DNA of 28,998 bases, from positions 948 through 29,945 of the forward strand of contig DILW01000111.1 in the NCBI GenBank assembly GCA_002425245.1, in the 5' to 3' direction. This DNA comes from Betaproteobacteria bacterium UBA5582. GTDB lineage: Bacteria; Pseudomonadota; Gammaproteobacteria; Burkholderiales; Rhodocyclaceae. This document shows positions 1 through 9,624 of this stretch, one piece after another. The notes beneath the pieces are model-generated. The model was not told the origin of the DNA. It did no database searches and saw nothing but the letters and a program-made list of their open reading frames with translations. Position 1 is the first letter of the stretch; every line of letters starts with the position of its first letter. Both the position numbers and the translations under genes were made by a program.

Positions 1-973
1 TGCAGGCGCCGCAGCGGATGCACTGCAGCGTCTTGCGCAGCTGCTCGTCGGCGTAGGCCTGGCTGCGGCCGTTGTCGAGCAGCACCAGATGCACTTCCTC
101 GGGGCCGTCCTTCTCGCCGGGTTTGCGCGGCGAGGAAATCATGTTGAAGTAGGTCGAGATGTTCTGGCCGGTCGCCGAACGGGTCAGCAGCGAGAGCAGC
201 GGCGGAACGTGTTCGAGCTTCTCGACGATCTTCTCGATGCCGGTGATGGCGATGTGGATGGCCGGTGCGGTGGTGCACATGCGGCCGTTGCCTTCGTTCT
301 CGACCAGGCACAGGGTGCCGGTTTCGGCGACGGCGAAATTGACGCCGGAGAGGCCGATTTCGGCTTCCTGGAATTTCTGGCGCAGGACGTTGCGGCCGAT
401 CTGGATGAGCGCATCGACGTTGTCGGTGTAATCGACGCCGGGCACCTTTTCATGGAACAGGCGGGCGATTTCCTCCTTGGTCTTGTGGATCGCCGGCATG
501 ATGATGTGCGAGGGCTTTTCGTTGGCCAGCTGGACGATGTATTCGCCCATGTCCGATTCCAGCGCCTCGATGCCGGCCGCTTCGGCGGCGTGGTTGAGTT
601 CGATTTCCTCGCTGACCATGGACTTGCCCTTGACCATCTTGGTCGCGCCGTGGCCCTGGATGATGCCGAGGATGATCGCGTTGGCCTCGTCCGGCGTTTC
701 CGCCCAATGCACCTTGATGCCGTTGCGGGTCAGGTTGGCTTCGAGGCGTTCGAGCAGTTCGGGCAGCTTGGCCAGGTTGTACTGGCGGATCGCTTCGCCC
801 AGGTTGCGCAGGCTTTCCAGTTCCTCGGGGTCGGGGAACTGGGCGGCGCGCTTGCTCATCAGGAAATCCATCGCGCCACGGAAGCTCTGGCGCAGGAAGG
901 GGTTGTCGACGACCGCCTTGGAACGGGCGCGGAAGCCTTCGGCCGGCTTGAAGTGCAGGGTATGCTCGCTCAT
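1..973 (-). CDS. lutB: LutB, iron-sulfur subunit of L-lactate oxidation complex (3' end missing)
   Basis: LutB works with LutA and LutC to oxidise L-lactate to pyruvate in the cytoplasm and carries the iron-sulfur clusters. About 324 N-terminal residues are visible (MSEHTLHFKP start). They contain the LUD-type fold, with the stretches KGKSMVSEEIELN and GVNFAVAETGTL, and end at the window edge in the ferredoxin motif CIRCGAC. The family is usually about 470 residues, so the second cluster motif and the C-terminal domain lie outside the window. The ATG (973-971) overlaps the lutC stop as ATGA, showing translational coupling. Gene order is A-C-B rather than the A-B-C of Bacillus. Identification is firm; the truncation is due to the window edge, not to a mutation. 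Confidence 0.93.
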   Translation of the reverse strand, partial: MSEHTLHFKPAEGFRARSKAVVDNPFLRQSFRGAMDFLMSKRAAQFPDPEELESLRNLGEAIRQYNLAKLPELLERLEANLTRNGIKVHWAETPDEANAIILGIIQGHGATKMVKGKSMVSEEIELNHAAEAAGIEALESDMGEYIVQLANEKPSHIIMPAIHKTKEEIARLFHEKVPGVDYTDNVDALIQIGRNVLRQKFQEAEIGLSGVNFAVAETGTLCLVENEGNGRMCTTAPAIHIAITGIEKIVEKLEHVPPLLSLLTRSATGQNISTYFNMISSPRKPGEKDGPEEVHLVLLDNGRSQAYADEQLRKTLQCIRCGAC

Positions 974-1638
974 GCTTCCTCTCCCAGCAGCAGGACGATC
1001 AGTTCCTTCGGGCCGTGCGCGCCGTAGGCCAGCGTCTGCTGGATGTCGGCGGTCTTCGACGGGCCGGAGATGAGCAGCGAATTGGTCGGCAGGCCGTTCT
1101 TCCAGCCTTCCGTGGACATCGCCTCGAAGAAGGTGTTGTAGATTTTCGACGCGTCGAGCAGCACGATGTGCACCGGCGGCACCAGCGACATCAGCCGGGG
1201 TTCCAGTGCATCCGGCCACAGGATCAGCGTGCCGGTCTCGGCGATGGCGGCGCGGGCGGCGGTCAGGCTGGCCGGCGTGGCGGTGAACATTTCCGATTTC
1301 CAGGCTTCGATGGCCATGTCGTAGACGCTGCACTCGATGCCGCGCGGCGGCAGTGCGTCGAGTGCGGTGTCGCCGTGCGGCGTACCTTCGGCGACCAGCA
1401 GCCGGTCGATGCCACGCGCCTTGAGCACCTGGTGCAGGGTGTCGGCCCAGTCGTTGCGGCTGACCGAATGCACTTCGGCATGGGCAAGTTCGATGTAGTG
1501 GCGGAAACGACGGGCCTTGTCGGCTGGGGTTTCGCTGCTGCGATGCGTGGCGTACCAGCTGCCGACGTCGGGCAGGGCGGGCGGCTGTTGGGGCGCGCTA
1601 CGGTTCAGGCGGGCCAGGATGCGGTCGCGGGCGCTCAT
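970..1638 (-). CDS. lutC: LutC, lactate utilization protein C (LUD domain)
   Basis: This 222-residue protein is the LUD-domain (YkgG-like) subunit of the L-lactate oxidation complex. It has the typical short N-terminal arm (MSARDRILARLNR), then the Rossmann-like LUD core with AIAETGTLILWP and PVHIVLLDASKI, and ends in GPKELIVLLLGEEA. The frame is open further upstream, but the ATG at 1638 is chosen because it overlaps the lutA stop as ATGA and matches the usual family N-terminus. The stop likewise overlaps the lutB start by four bases, so the three genes form one tightly coupled operon. Length is normal for the family and no key region is missing. Confidence 0.93.
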   Translation of the reverse strand: MSARDRILARLNRSAPQQPPALPDVGSWYATHRSSETPADKARRFRHYIELAHAEVHSVSRNDWADTLHQVLKARGIDRLLVAEGTPHGDTALDALPPRGIECSVYDMAIEAWKSEMFTATPASLTAARAAIAETGTLILWPDALEPRLMSLVPPVHIVLLDASKIYNTFFEAMSTEGWKNGLPTNSLLISGPSKTADIQQTLAYGAHGPKELIVLLLGEEA

Positions 1639-2420
1639 TTGGCACCTCCGGTACGGCGCAGCAGGAAAGTGGCGATGTGTTCGCCGGGCAGGGTGGGCGG
1701 ACGGCCTTCCTGGGCGTCCTTCCAGGCGGCGTGGCCGAGGATGTTCATCAGGCAGCCGCAGTCGGCGCTGACCACGCGCTCGGCGCCGGTGGCCTTGAGC
1801 GACTTGACCTTGTCCTCGACCATGGCGCCGGAAATTTCCGGCTGCTTGACCGAGAAGGTGCCGCCGAAACCGCAGCACTCGGATTCGTGATCCTGCTGGG
1901 CGACAGTGACCTGTGCCAGTCCGCCGAGCAACTGGCGACCGCTGACATGGACGCCCATCTCGCGGCGTGCCGAGCAGGAAGTGTGGAGGACGACGGTGCA
2001 GTCGCTGCCGCAGTCCTGGGGTTTGAAATCGAGGACGTCGACGAGGAAACGGGTGAATTCCCAGACCCGGGCCGAGAGCCTTTCGGCCTGCGCCTTGCGC
2101 ACCGGGTCGGCGGCAAACAGCGTCGGGTAATGGTGCTTCATCATGCCGGCGCAGGAACCGGAGGGCACGACGATCGGCCAGTCTTCCGGGAACAGCGTCA
2201 GTTGATGTGCCGCGACCTGGCGCGCCTCGTCATGAAAACCGCTGGTGTAGGCCGGCTGGCCGCAGCAGGTCTGGTCTTCCGGGAAGTGGACGCGGATGCC
2301 TTCGCGTTCGAGCAGGGTGATCGCATCCATGCCGGCGTCCGGGTAGAACTGGTCGACGACGCAGGTGGCGAAGAAATACACATCGGCCGGCTTGCCCGGC
2401 GGGGTTTGGGCGATTGTCAT
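1635..2420 (-). CDS. lutA: LutA, cysteine-rich (CCG) subunit of L-lactate oxidation complex
   Basis: LutA is a 261-residue member of the heterodisulfide-reductase-like CCG family and the first gene of the lactate oxidation operon. Both CCG repeats are present: an upstream cysteine in FATCVVDQFYP paired with TCCGQPAYTSG, and the cysteine in LHTSCSARREMG paired with SECCGFGGTFSVK. These cysteines normally hold the cofactor cluster. The ATG at 2420 is preceded directly by a purine-rich GGAGAGAGG stretch. It is transcribed leftward from a promoter with an operator for the divergent FadR-family regulator. No lactate permease gene is visible, so uptake must be encoded elsewhere. Confidence 0.94.
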   Translation of the reverse strand: MTIAQTPPGKPADVYFFATCVVDQFYPDAGMDAITLLEREGIRVHFPEDQTCCGQPAYTSGFHDEARQVAAHQLTLFPEDWPIVVPSGSCAGMMKHHYPTLFAADPVRKAQAERLSARVWEFTRFLVDVLDFKPQDCGSDCTVVLHTSCSARREMGVHVSGRQLLGGLAQVTVAQQDHESECCGFGGTFSVKQPEISGAMVEDKVKSLKATGAERVVSADCGCLMNILGHAAWKDAQEGRPPTLPGEHIATFLLRRTGGAK

Positions 2421-2449
2421 CCTCTCTCCGTTTTGTTTGATTGGTTCAA

Positions 2450-2460
2450 TGGTAAGACCA
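2450..2460. promoter_or_regulatory. FadR-family (LldR/PdhR-type) operator in lut promoter
   Basis: The sequence TGGTAAGACCA is a palindrome of the form TGGT-N3-ACCA. It is extended on one side to ACCAAT and closely resembles the PdhR box ATTGGTAAGACCAAT and the general FadR-subfamily operator TNGTNNNACNA. It sits between the predicted lutA transcription start and the lutA start codon. The divergent gene encodes a regulator of exactly this family. Confidence 0.75.
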
Positions 2461-2477
2461 ATAATTCCTGAGGCAGA

Positions 2478-2506
2478 AATTTAAGGTAAATCCGTGACTT
2501 GGTCAA
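2478..2506 (-). promoter_or_regulatory. Predicted sigma-70 promoter of the lutACB operon
   Basis: On the minus strand TTGACC (2506-2501) and TAAATT (2483-2478) are separated by exactly 17 bases. The expected start of transcription is near 2471, about 50 bases upstream of lutA. The GGTCTTACC operator lies just downstream of that point, where a bound repressor would block initiation or early elongation. This is a consensus-based prediction only. Confidence 0.55.
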
Positions 2507-2529
2507 TGCCACTAGGGAAATCCCCATGC

Positions 2530-2558
2530 TTGCACTTTTGCAGATCGCTGGCTAGAAT
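2530..2558 (+). promoter_or_regulatory. Predicted promoter of the regulator gene (and ppsA)
   Basis: TTGCAC (2530-2535) and TAGAAT (2553-2558, five of six bases matching the -10 consensus) are 17 bases apart. The predicted transcription start is near 2565, inside the first of two operator copies. If correct, the GTG at 2559, which would lengthen the protein by 11 residues, cannot be the start codon because it lies upstream of the transcript. Confidence 0.5.
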
Positions 2559-2563
2559 GTGGC

Positions 2564-2591
2564 GGTCTTACCAATCAAGGTGGTCTTACCA
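2564..2591. promoter_or_regulatory. Two tandem GGTCTTACC operators at the regulator start
   Basis: GGTCTTACCAAT occurs twice with an 18-base period (cores 2564-2572 and 2582-2590; the second is the full palindrome TGGTCTTACCA at 2581-2591). The first covers the predicted transcription start. The second fills the space between the Shine-Dalgarno AAGGTGG (2578-2584) and the ATG at 2592. Together with the copy at 2450-2460 this gives three sites for one regulator, which suggests strong autoregulation. Confidence 0.7.
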
Positions 2592-3359
2592 ATGCCGAAC
2601 AAGGTGCAGGTTCCGCGGATTTCCGATGCCGTCGCTTCGACGCTGGAGCGGCGCATCCTCGAAGGTTCGTTGAAGCCGGGCGACCGCCTGCCGGCCGAGC
2701 GCGAATTGGCGCTTGAACTCGGCGTGTCGCGGCCGAGCCTGCGCGAGGCGATCCAGAAGCTGGCATCGAAAGGCATGCTGCAGAGCCGCCAGGGCGGCGG
2801 CACCTATGTGACGGCCGCACTGGAGAAGAGTTTCTTCGACCCCTGGCAGGACATGATGGGTTCCTACCCGAACCTGCGCGAGGACATGCTCGAATTCCGC
2901 CGCATGATCGAAGGCCAGGCCGCCGAATGGGCCGCCGAGCGCGCCACCGACGCCGATCTGCTGCGTCTCGACCAGGCTTATGCGGCGCTGCAGGCCTCGT
3001 TCAACAATGACGACACCGAAAAACGCTCGGCCGCCGACATCGCCTTTCACCAGGCCATCGGCGATGCCTCGCACAATGTCCTGATCGGCCACCTGTCGGC
3101 GGCGCTGCTGCGCTTGATGCACGACAACATCCGCCTCAACCTCGGCGAACTGAAGAGCGTGCCGGCCGCCGGCAAGCTCCTGATGAGCCAGCACACCGCG
3201 ATCCATACCGCCATCGTCGACAAGAAGCCGCAGGCCGCGCGCGCCGCCGCCGAGACGCACATCGACTTCGTCCGCGAGACGCTGGCGCAGACGCTGCGCT
3301 CGGTCGCCCGTCGCGAAACCGCCGAGCGCCGCCTGAACACCGATTTCCTGAACTCCTGA
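2592..3359 (+). CDS. lldR: FadR-family GntR regulator, LldR/PdhR-like
   Basis: This 255-residue transcription factor has an N-terminal winged helix (about residues 8-75, with LKPGDRLPAERELA and SRPSLREAIQKL, then the wing QSRQGGGTYV) and a C-terminal FCD ligand domain. D149, H153, H201 and H223 match the metal-ligand pattern of FCD domains that bind small carboxylates. ATG 2592 is chosen over GTG 2559 because an AAGGTGG ribosome site precedes it and the predicted transcript starts after 2559. It is divergent from lutACB and 37 bases upstream of ppsA. It most likely represses the lut genes and itself, relieved by lactate or pyruvate. LldR or a PdhR-like pyruvate sensor are both possible; the ligand cannot be read from sequence. 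Confidence 0.85.
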   Translation: MPNKVQVPRISDAVASTLERRILEGSLKPGDRLPAERELALELGVSRPSLREAIQKLASKGMLQSRQGGGTYVTAALEKSFFDPWQDMMGSYPNLREDMLEFRRMIEGQAAEWAAERATDADLLRLDQAYAALQASFNNDDTEKRSAADIAFHQAIGDASHNVLIGHLSAALLRLMHDNIRLNLGELKSVPAAGKLLMSQHTAIHTAIVDKKPQAARAAAETHIDFVRETLAQTLRSVARRETAERRLNTDFLNS

Positions 3360-3396
3360 TTTTCCAATCTTCAATTCCCACCGAAAGGACCCACTG

Positions 3397-5772
<2,376 letters not shown>

Positions 5773-5805
5773 TCCTCGCGATCAAACATGGCGTAATGAT
5801 CGGAA

Positions 5806-5830
5806 AGGCCGGGAGCGATCCCGGCCTTTT
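5806..5830 (+). terminator. Rho-independent terminator after ppsA
   Basis: AGGCCGGGA and TCCCGGCCT form a perfect 9-bp stem with a GCGA loop, followed by a run of T (TTTTATT). Two further A-T pairs can extend the base. It lies 33 bases after the ppsA stop codon. Confidence 0.92.
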
Positions 5831-5874
5831 TATTGATGGGCCAACATGCATTTTTGATAAATAATTAGACCATA

Positions 5875-5929
5875 GTCATATTTTTGTAGTTCTAACGTCA
5901 TATATGCGTATTGATGACGTCATGGCATT
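5875..5929 (+). promoter_or_regulatory. 11-bp phased GTCAT direct repeats upstream of wcaJ-like gene (Pho-box-like)
   Basis: GTCAT starts at 5875, 5897 and 5919, exactly 22 bases apart, and the weaker GTAGT and GTATT start at the intervening 11-base steps (5886, 5908). Five consecutive 11-base units thus begin with GT. Phased 11-base direct repeats are typical of OmpR/PhoB-type response-regulator sites, and PhoB half-sites are TGTCAT-like. A -10-like GATTAT (5940-5945) lies about 10 bases downstream, as expected for an activator-dependent promoter. The last unit also completes the palindrome ATGACGTCAT (5914-5923). The identity of the regulator is unknown. Confidence 0.5.
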
Positions 5930-5973
5930 ATCCGTTTGTGATTATTTCACCATCGGTTTTGCAGGTATCTGTC

Positions 5974-7389
5974 ATGGCGTCGTTTTCTTCCGGGCTGGTT
6001 CGGCCACATAGTTCCAAGATCGGCTTCCTGCATCGCATGCTGGATGCGATGGTGATTCTGTTTTCGCTGGTGATTTCGCTGCACGTAACGCGTGATCTGG
6101 AGTTTGCCGGGCAGTATGCGCAGGCTGGCGTCTGGGGAGCGCTGATCTTCCTGATGATCGGCGGCGCCCGCAATCTTTACTCGTCGTGGCGTCTGGTACC
6201 GATACATGAGGCCGTGGCGGCAACGCTGGTGGTCTGGTTTTCGACAGCCCTGGTGCTGATTTCGCTGGCATTCCTGAGCAAGACCTCGTCCGATTACTCG
6301 CGGATGGCGATGATCACCTGGTTCCTTCTGGCGCCGTTGTTCCTGGCAATCGTCCGGGTGGGCTTGCGGATGTTCTTGAACGCCTTGCGCAGCAACGGCA
6401 TGAATACGCGGACGCTGGCGATAGCCGGCAAGACCAAGCTGGGGCGGGAAGTGGTCGAGAGGGTAGAGCGGACGCCGTGGCTGGGCATGCGCTTCATCGG
6501 CTACTACGATGATCGTCTGGCCAAGCGCGATTGCAAGCATGAAGCCAGCGACGCCGAAGGTGTAGGCCGTTTCGAAGAACTGGTGACGCTGGCTCGCGAT
6601 GGCAAGGTGGATTACATCTACATCACCTTGCCGATGAAGGCGGAGAACCGCATCGTTGAGCTGGTAAACGCGCTGAGCGACACGACGGCATCGGTTTACA
6701 TGGTGCCCAATTTCTTCGTTTTCGATCTTCTCCACGGCAAGATGACCAGCCTCGACGGCCTGCCGGTATTGAGCCTGCACGAGAGCCCGTTTTTCGGGGT
6801 GGATGGCTGGGTCAAGCGTCTTGAGGATATTCTGGTGGCGAGTTTGATCCTGGCGATCATCGCCGTGCCGATGGCGCTGATTGCGCTTGGAGTGAAGCTG
6901 AGTTCGCCGGGGCCGGTACTGTTCAAACAGCGCCGCTACGGTTTGAACGGCGCGGTGGTGGAAGTCTGGAAATTCCGCAGCATGACCGTATGCGAGGATG
7001 GTGCCAAGGTGGTTCAGGCACAGAAGGGTGATTCCCGGGTTACGCCGTTTGGGGCCTTCCTGCGCAGGACTTCGCTGGACGAGTTGCCCCAGTTCATCAA
7101 CGTGTTGCAGGGGCAGATGTCGGTTGTCGGACCGAGACCGCACGCGGTGGCGCATAACGAGCAGTATCGCCGTCTGATCCGCGGTTACATGCTCCGCCAC
7201 AAGGTCAAGCCGGGGATCACCGGCTGGGCGCAGATCAGCGGCTGGCGCGGCGAGACCGAGACACTGGACAAGATGGAAATGCGGGTGAAGCACGATCTTG
7301 AATATGTGCAGAACTGGTCCCTGTGGCTGGATATCAAGATCATCTTCCTGACGGTGTTCAAGGGTTTCATCAACAAGAACGCTTATTGA
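5974..7389 (+). CDS. Polyprenyl-phosphate sugar-1-phosphate transferase (WcaJ/GumD type)
   Basis: This 471-residue inner-membrane enzyme transfers a sugar-1-phosphate, usually glucose-1-phosphate from UDP-glucose, to undecaprenyl phosphate, the first step of exopolysaccharide synthesis. Four N-terminal membrane segments (about residues 15-125) are followed by a Rossmann-like region (RTLAIAGKTKLGREVVERVE), a fifth membrane segment (LVASLILAIIAVPMALIALG) and the catalytic bacterial sugar transferase domain. That domain carries KFRSM, SLDELPQFINVLQGQMSVVGPRP and KPGITGWAQISGWRGET. ATG 5974 is preferred (AGG about eight bases upstream) over ATG 5914, which would add 20 residues but lies inside the repeat array and lacks a ribosome site. 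It is followed closely by a nucleotidyltransferase gene. Substrate sugar is inferred from the family. Confidence 0.9.
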   Translation: MASFSSGLVRPHSSKIGFLHRMLDAMVILFSLVISLHVTRDLEFAGQYAQAGVWGALIFLMIGGARNLYSSWRLVPIHEAVAATLVVWFSTALVLISLAFLSKTSSDYSRMAMITWFLLAPLFLAIVRVGLRMFLNALRSNGMNTRTLAIAGKTKLGREVVERVERTPWLGMRFIGYYDDRLAKRDCKHEASDAEGVGRFEELVTLARDGKVDYIYITLPMKAENRIVELVNALSDTTASVYMVPNFFVFDLLHGKMTSLDGLPVLSLHESPFFGVDGWVKRLEDILVASLILAIIAVPMALIALGVKLSSPGPVLFKQRRYGLNGAVVEVWKFRSMTVCEDGAKVVQAQKGDSRVTPFGAFLRRTSLDELPQFINVLQGQMSVVGPRPHAVAHNEQYRRLIRGYMLRHKVKPGITGWAQISGWRGETETLDKMEMRVKHDLEYVQNWSLWLDIKIIFLTVFKGFINKNAY

Positions 7390-7423
7390 CGTTCGCGGCC
7401 GGGTGGCCAGCAGGGAGAAAATC

Positions 7424-8527
7424 ATGGCAAAGGGAATGATTCTGGCCGCCGGCCAGGGTACGCGCGTGCGGCCGCTGACCAAGTTCGTGCCGAAGCCGAT
7501 GGTGCCCATCCTGGGCAAGCCAGTCATGGAATACCTGATCGAGCAAATGGCTCGCTACGGGATTCGCGACATCATGGTGAACGTGGCGTTCAACCACTAC
7601 AAGATCGAGAACTACTTCGGCGATGGCCGGCGCTGGGATGTGAACCTTGGCTACTCGTTCGAGGGGGCCCGCGAGCACGGTGAGATCGTCCCCAAGGCCT
7701 GGGGCTCGGCCGGTGGTATGCGCAAGATTCAGGACTTTGGCGGTTTTTTCGACGAAACCACACTGGTGGTTTGCGGCGATGCCATCGTCGACCTGGATAT
7801 CGGCGCGGCCCTGCACGAGCACAAGGCCAAGGGCGCTCTGGCCAGTGTGGTGACCCTGGAGGTGCCGCTGGAGCAGGTGCAGAACTACGGCGTCGTGGTG
7901 GCGGATGCGGACGGCAAGGTGATTTCCTTCCAGGAAAAGCCGAAGCCGGAAGAAGCGAAATCCCGCCTTGCAAGTACCGGTATCTACATTTTCGAGCCGG
8001 CAGTGCTGGACCTGATTCCCCAGGGCGTGCCCTTCGATATCGGCAGCGAACTGTTTCCGATGCTGGTTGAAAAAGGCCTGCCGTTCTATGCGCAGAAGCG
8101 CTTTTTCAACTGGATCGACATCGGCCGCCTGAATGATTACTGGGAAGTCTCCCAGCGCGTCTTACGCGGCGAAGTGGCGCAGATGGAAATGCCGGGCAAG
8201 GAAGTGCAGCCGGGTGTCTGGGTGGGACTGAATACCTCGATAGCCTGGGAAAGTTCCAAGTTGGTCGGGCCGGTCTACATCGGTTCCAATGTGCGTATCG
8301 ATCCGGGCGTCTCGATCATCGGCCCGGCCTGGATCGGCCACGGTAGCCACATCCGCTCCGGCACACGCATCGAACGTTGCATCGTGTTCGAATACACCCG
8401 CATCGGCGATGCACAGGCGATGCGGGAAATGATCGTCTCCCCTCAATATTGCGTCGGTCGCGACGGTGTCGCGCACTATCTGGGCGAGGACGCCAGCCCC
8501 TATCGCTGGGGGGATGCCAGGGGGTGA
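7424..8527 (+). CDS. Sugar-phosphate nucleotidyltransferase (NDP-sugar pyrophosphorylase family)
   Basis: This 367-residue cytoplasmic protein activates a sugar-1-phosphate with an NTP to give an NDP-sugar. The signature MILAAGQGTRVRPLT followed by PKPMVPILGKPVMEY is the nucleotide-binding loop with its catalytic arginine and lysine. VVCGDAIVDLDI holds the metal-binding aspartate, and FQEKPKPEEAKSRLASTGIYIF and FNWIDIGRLNDYWEV are typical of the family. A C-terminal left-handed beta-helix part (GPVYIGSNVRIDPGVSIIGPAWIG) is present. The ATG at 7424 follows GGGAG. It starts 35 bases after the phosphoglycosyl transferase and is probably co-transcribed. Mannose-1-phosphate guanylyltransferase or glucose-1-phosphate uridylyl/thymidylyltransferase activity are all possible; sequence alone does not decide. 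Confidence 0.85.
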   Translation: MAKGMILAAGQGTRVRPLTKFVPKPMVPILGKPVMEYLIEQMARYGIRDIMVNVAFNHYKIENYFGDGRRWDVNLGYSFEGAREHGEIVPKAWGSAGGMRKIQDFGGFFDETTLVVCGDAIVDLDIGAALHEHKAKGALASVVTLEVPLEQVQNYGVVVADADGKVISFQEKPKPEEAKSRLASTGIYIFEPAVLDLIPQGVPFDIGSELFPMLVEKGLPFYAQKRFFNWIDIGRLNDYWEVSQRVLRGEVAQMEMPGKEVQPGVWVGLNTSIAWESSKLVGPVYIGSNVRIDPGVSIIGPAWIGHGSHIRSGTRIERCIVFEYTRIGDAQAMREMIVSPQYCVGRDGVAHYLGEDASPYRWGDARG

Positions 8528-8534
8528 TTGCAGG

Positions 8535-8564
8535 GCCATCCGGCTTCGCTTAGCGGATGGCTTT
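8535..8564 (+). terminator. Possible terminator between nucleotidyltransferase and T6SS cassette
   Basis: GCCATCCG (8535-8542) and CGGATGGC (8554-8561) form an 8-bp perfect stem with an 11-base loop, followed only by TTTC. It lies in the 46-base gap between two convergent genes. The short T-run makes it a weak or rho-assisted terminator for the rightward transcript. Confidence 0.5.
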
Positions 8565-8573
8565 CACCAATAA

Positions 8574-9557
8574 CTACCACCATGCCCATGCCAGCAAGGC
8601 AATGCCAATGGCGACGACAAAGTAGATCGGAGTGTGGTCGGTGACAGGCGCGTTACTGGACGAGTCCTTCCGGTAAGGGTCATTCGTTTCGATGACGTTG
8701 GCCGCTTCGATTTCGGTTGGCCACTGAGGAATCTTGCTGGTGCGCAGTGCGATCCAGCGTCCGGGGTAGGTGACGAGGTAGATGAGCAGGACGCCGACCA
8801 GTATGGGGGTAGGGGCGGCATGTGCACGAGCGTGCAGATGATGGAATCCGTCGGTAAATGACTCCTGGCGCTCCGAGATTGGCAGGCAATAATCAACATG
8901 TCTGGCGACAGAGCTAGGTCCATCTTCCATGTAGCGCCGAACGAATTCCCAGTAACGCGACAACTGCTCACGATCCCTTTCGCCAGTGCCGATCACTGGC
9001 AGGGCAAAGGTCTCCTTCACCGTCACCCCGTCAGCATCCAGCACATGCCCCTGGATTTCCCAATTGCGCTGGGGAAGCGCGGCAATGCAGAAAAACACCG
9101 CGTCCCATGGTGCTGAGAGTACCGTGCCATTGGTGCGGAAAACATGCACCATCCGCGTTTTACGGTTCAAGCGAATCGGGAAGTGGGTGTAACAGAAGGC
9201 GTCGGTTTTGAGGAGCCAAAGTGGCAGAGTCAGGAATGCGAGCGAGAAAATAGAGATTGCTATGGCTGATGGCCAAAATCCATCCCCTACCTGATCAGTC
9301 GTGAAGTAGAAATAAGGCCACACACCTATCGCAAATAACCCGAAACCAATCCCCATTGCTGCCGCCGAAGTCATGATTCCCCGGGCGTCCAGCCACTTGT
9401 CCATTACTTCCATGTATGTGGAGTTGAATCGAATTATGGTTACGTCATCTCCTGCATCAACTTCCAGCCGTTGTTTTTGATGTAGTTGCCGCTGCCGTTC
9501 CTCTTCCTTGAGCAGGCGATTGGCGGGGTAAGGTTTGATGAAGCCGCTGTATTCCAT
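8574..9557 (-). CDS. Multi-pass membrane protein, candidate T6SS immunity protein 2 (DUF6708-like)
   Basis: This 327-residue protein has two membrane segments near residues 62-86 and 94-118, a soluble middle, a third near 233-255 and a fourth at the extreme C-terminus (IYFVVAIGIALLAWAWW). It is a diverged relative of the upstream gene: both share an RKT/RKR basic strand after the second membrane segment, an EFVRRYMEDGP-like stretch, and a motif after the third segment (ALRTSKIPQWPTEIE versus ALRVAPIPKWPKEIA). That pattern resembles the DUF6708 family found next to VasX-type effectors. Its place at the 3' end of the cassette, 67 bases after the first copy, suggests protection against the membrane-active effector. 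GC content is lower than in the surrounding genes. The ribosome site is weak. Function is inferred from position and membrane topology. Confidence 0.65.
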   Translation of the reverse strand: MEYSGFIKPYPANRLLKEEERQRQLHQKQRLEVDAGDDVTIIRFNSTYMEVMDKWLDARGIMTSAAAMGIGFGLFAIGVWPYFYFTTDQVGDGFWPSAIAISIFSLAFLTLPLWLLKTDAFCYTHFPIRLNRKTRMVHVFRTNGTVLSAPWDAVFFCIAALPQRNWEIQGHVLDADGVTVKETFALPVIGTGERDREQLSRYWEFVRRYMEDGPSSVARHVDYCLPISERQESFTDGFHHLHARAHAAPTPILVGVLLIYLVTYPGRWIALRTSKIPQWPTEIEAANVIETNDPYRKDSSSNAPVTDHTPIYFVVAIGIALLAWAWW

Positions 9558-9624
9558 GATTTGGCTTTGAACTCAAAGGTTAGATGCTCCTTGCCGGCTT
9601 GGTGAGCCATTCGGCGCGTATGGT

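Noticed and set aside
2559..2591. GTG 2559 as the start of the FadR-family regulator
   Set aside because: It lies upstream of the predicted transcription start, the added residues are encoded by the two operator copies, and a good ribosome site precedes ATG 2592.
5854..5882. TTGATA-N17-CATATT as promoter of the WcaJ-like gene
   Set aside because: The -10 is weak (four of six) and overlaps the phased repeats; an activator-dependent promoter with -10 near 5940 fits the repeats better. Not excluded.
5947..7527. 526-codon open frame on the minus strand
   Set aside because: Antisense to the WcaJ-like gene with no recognisable domain.
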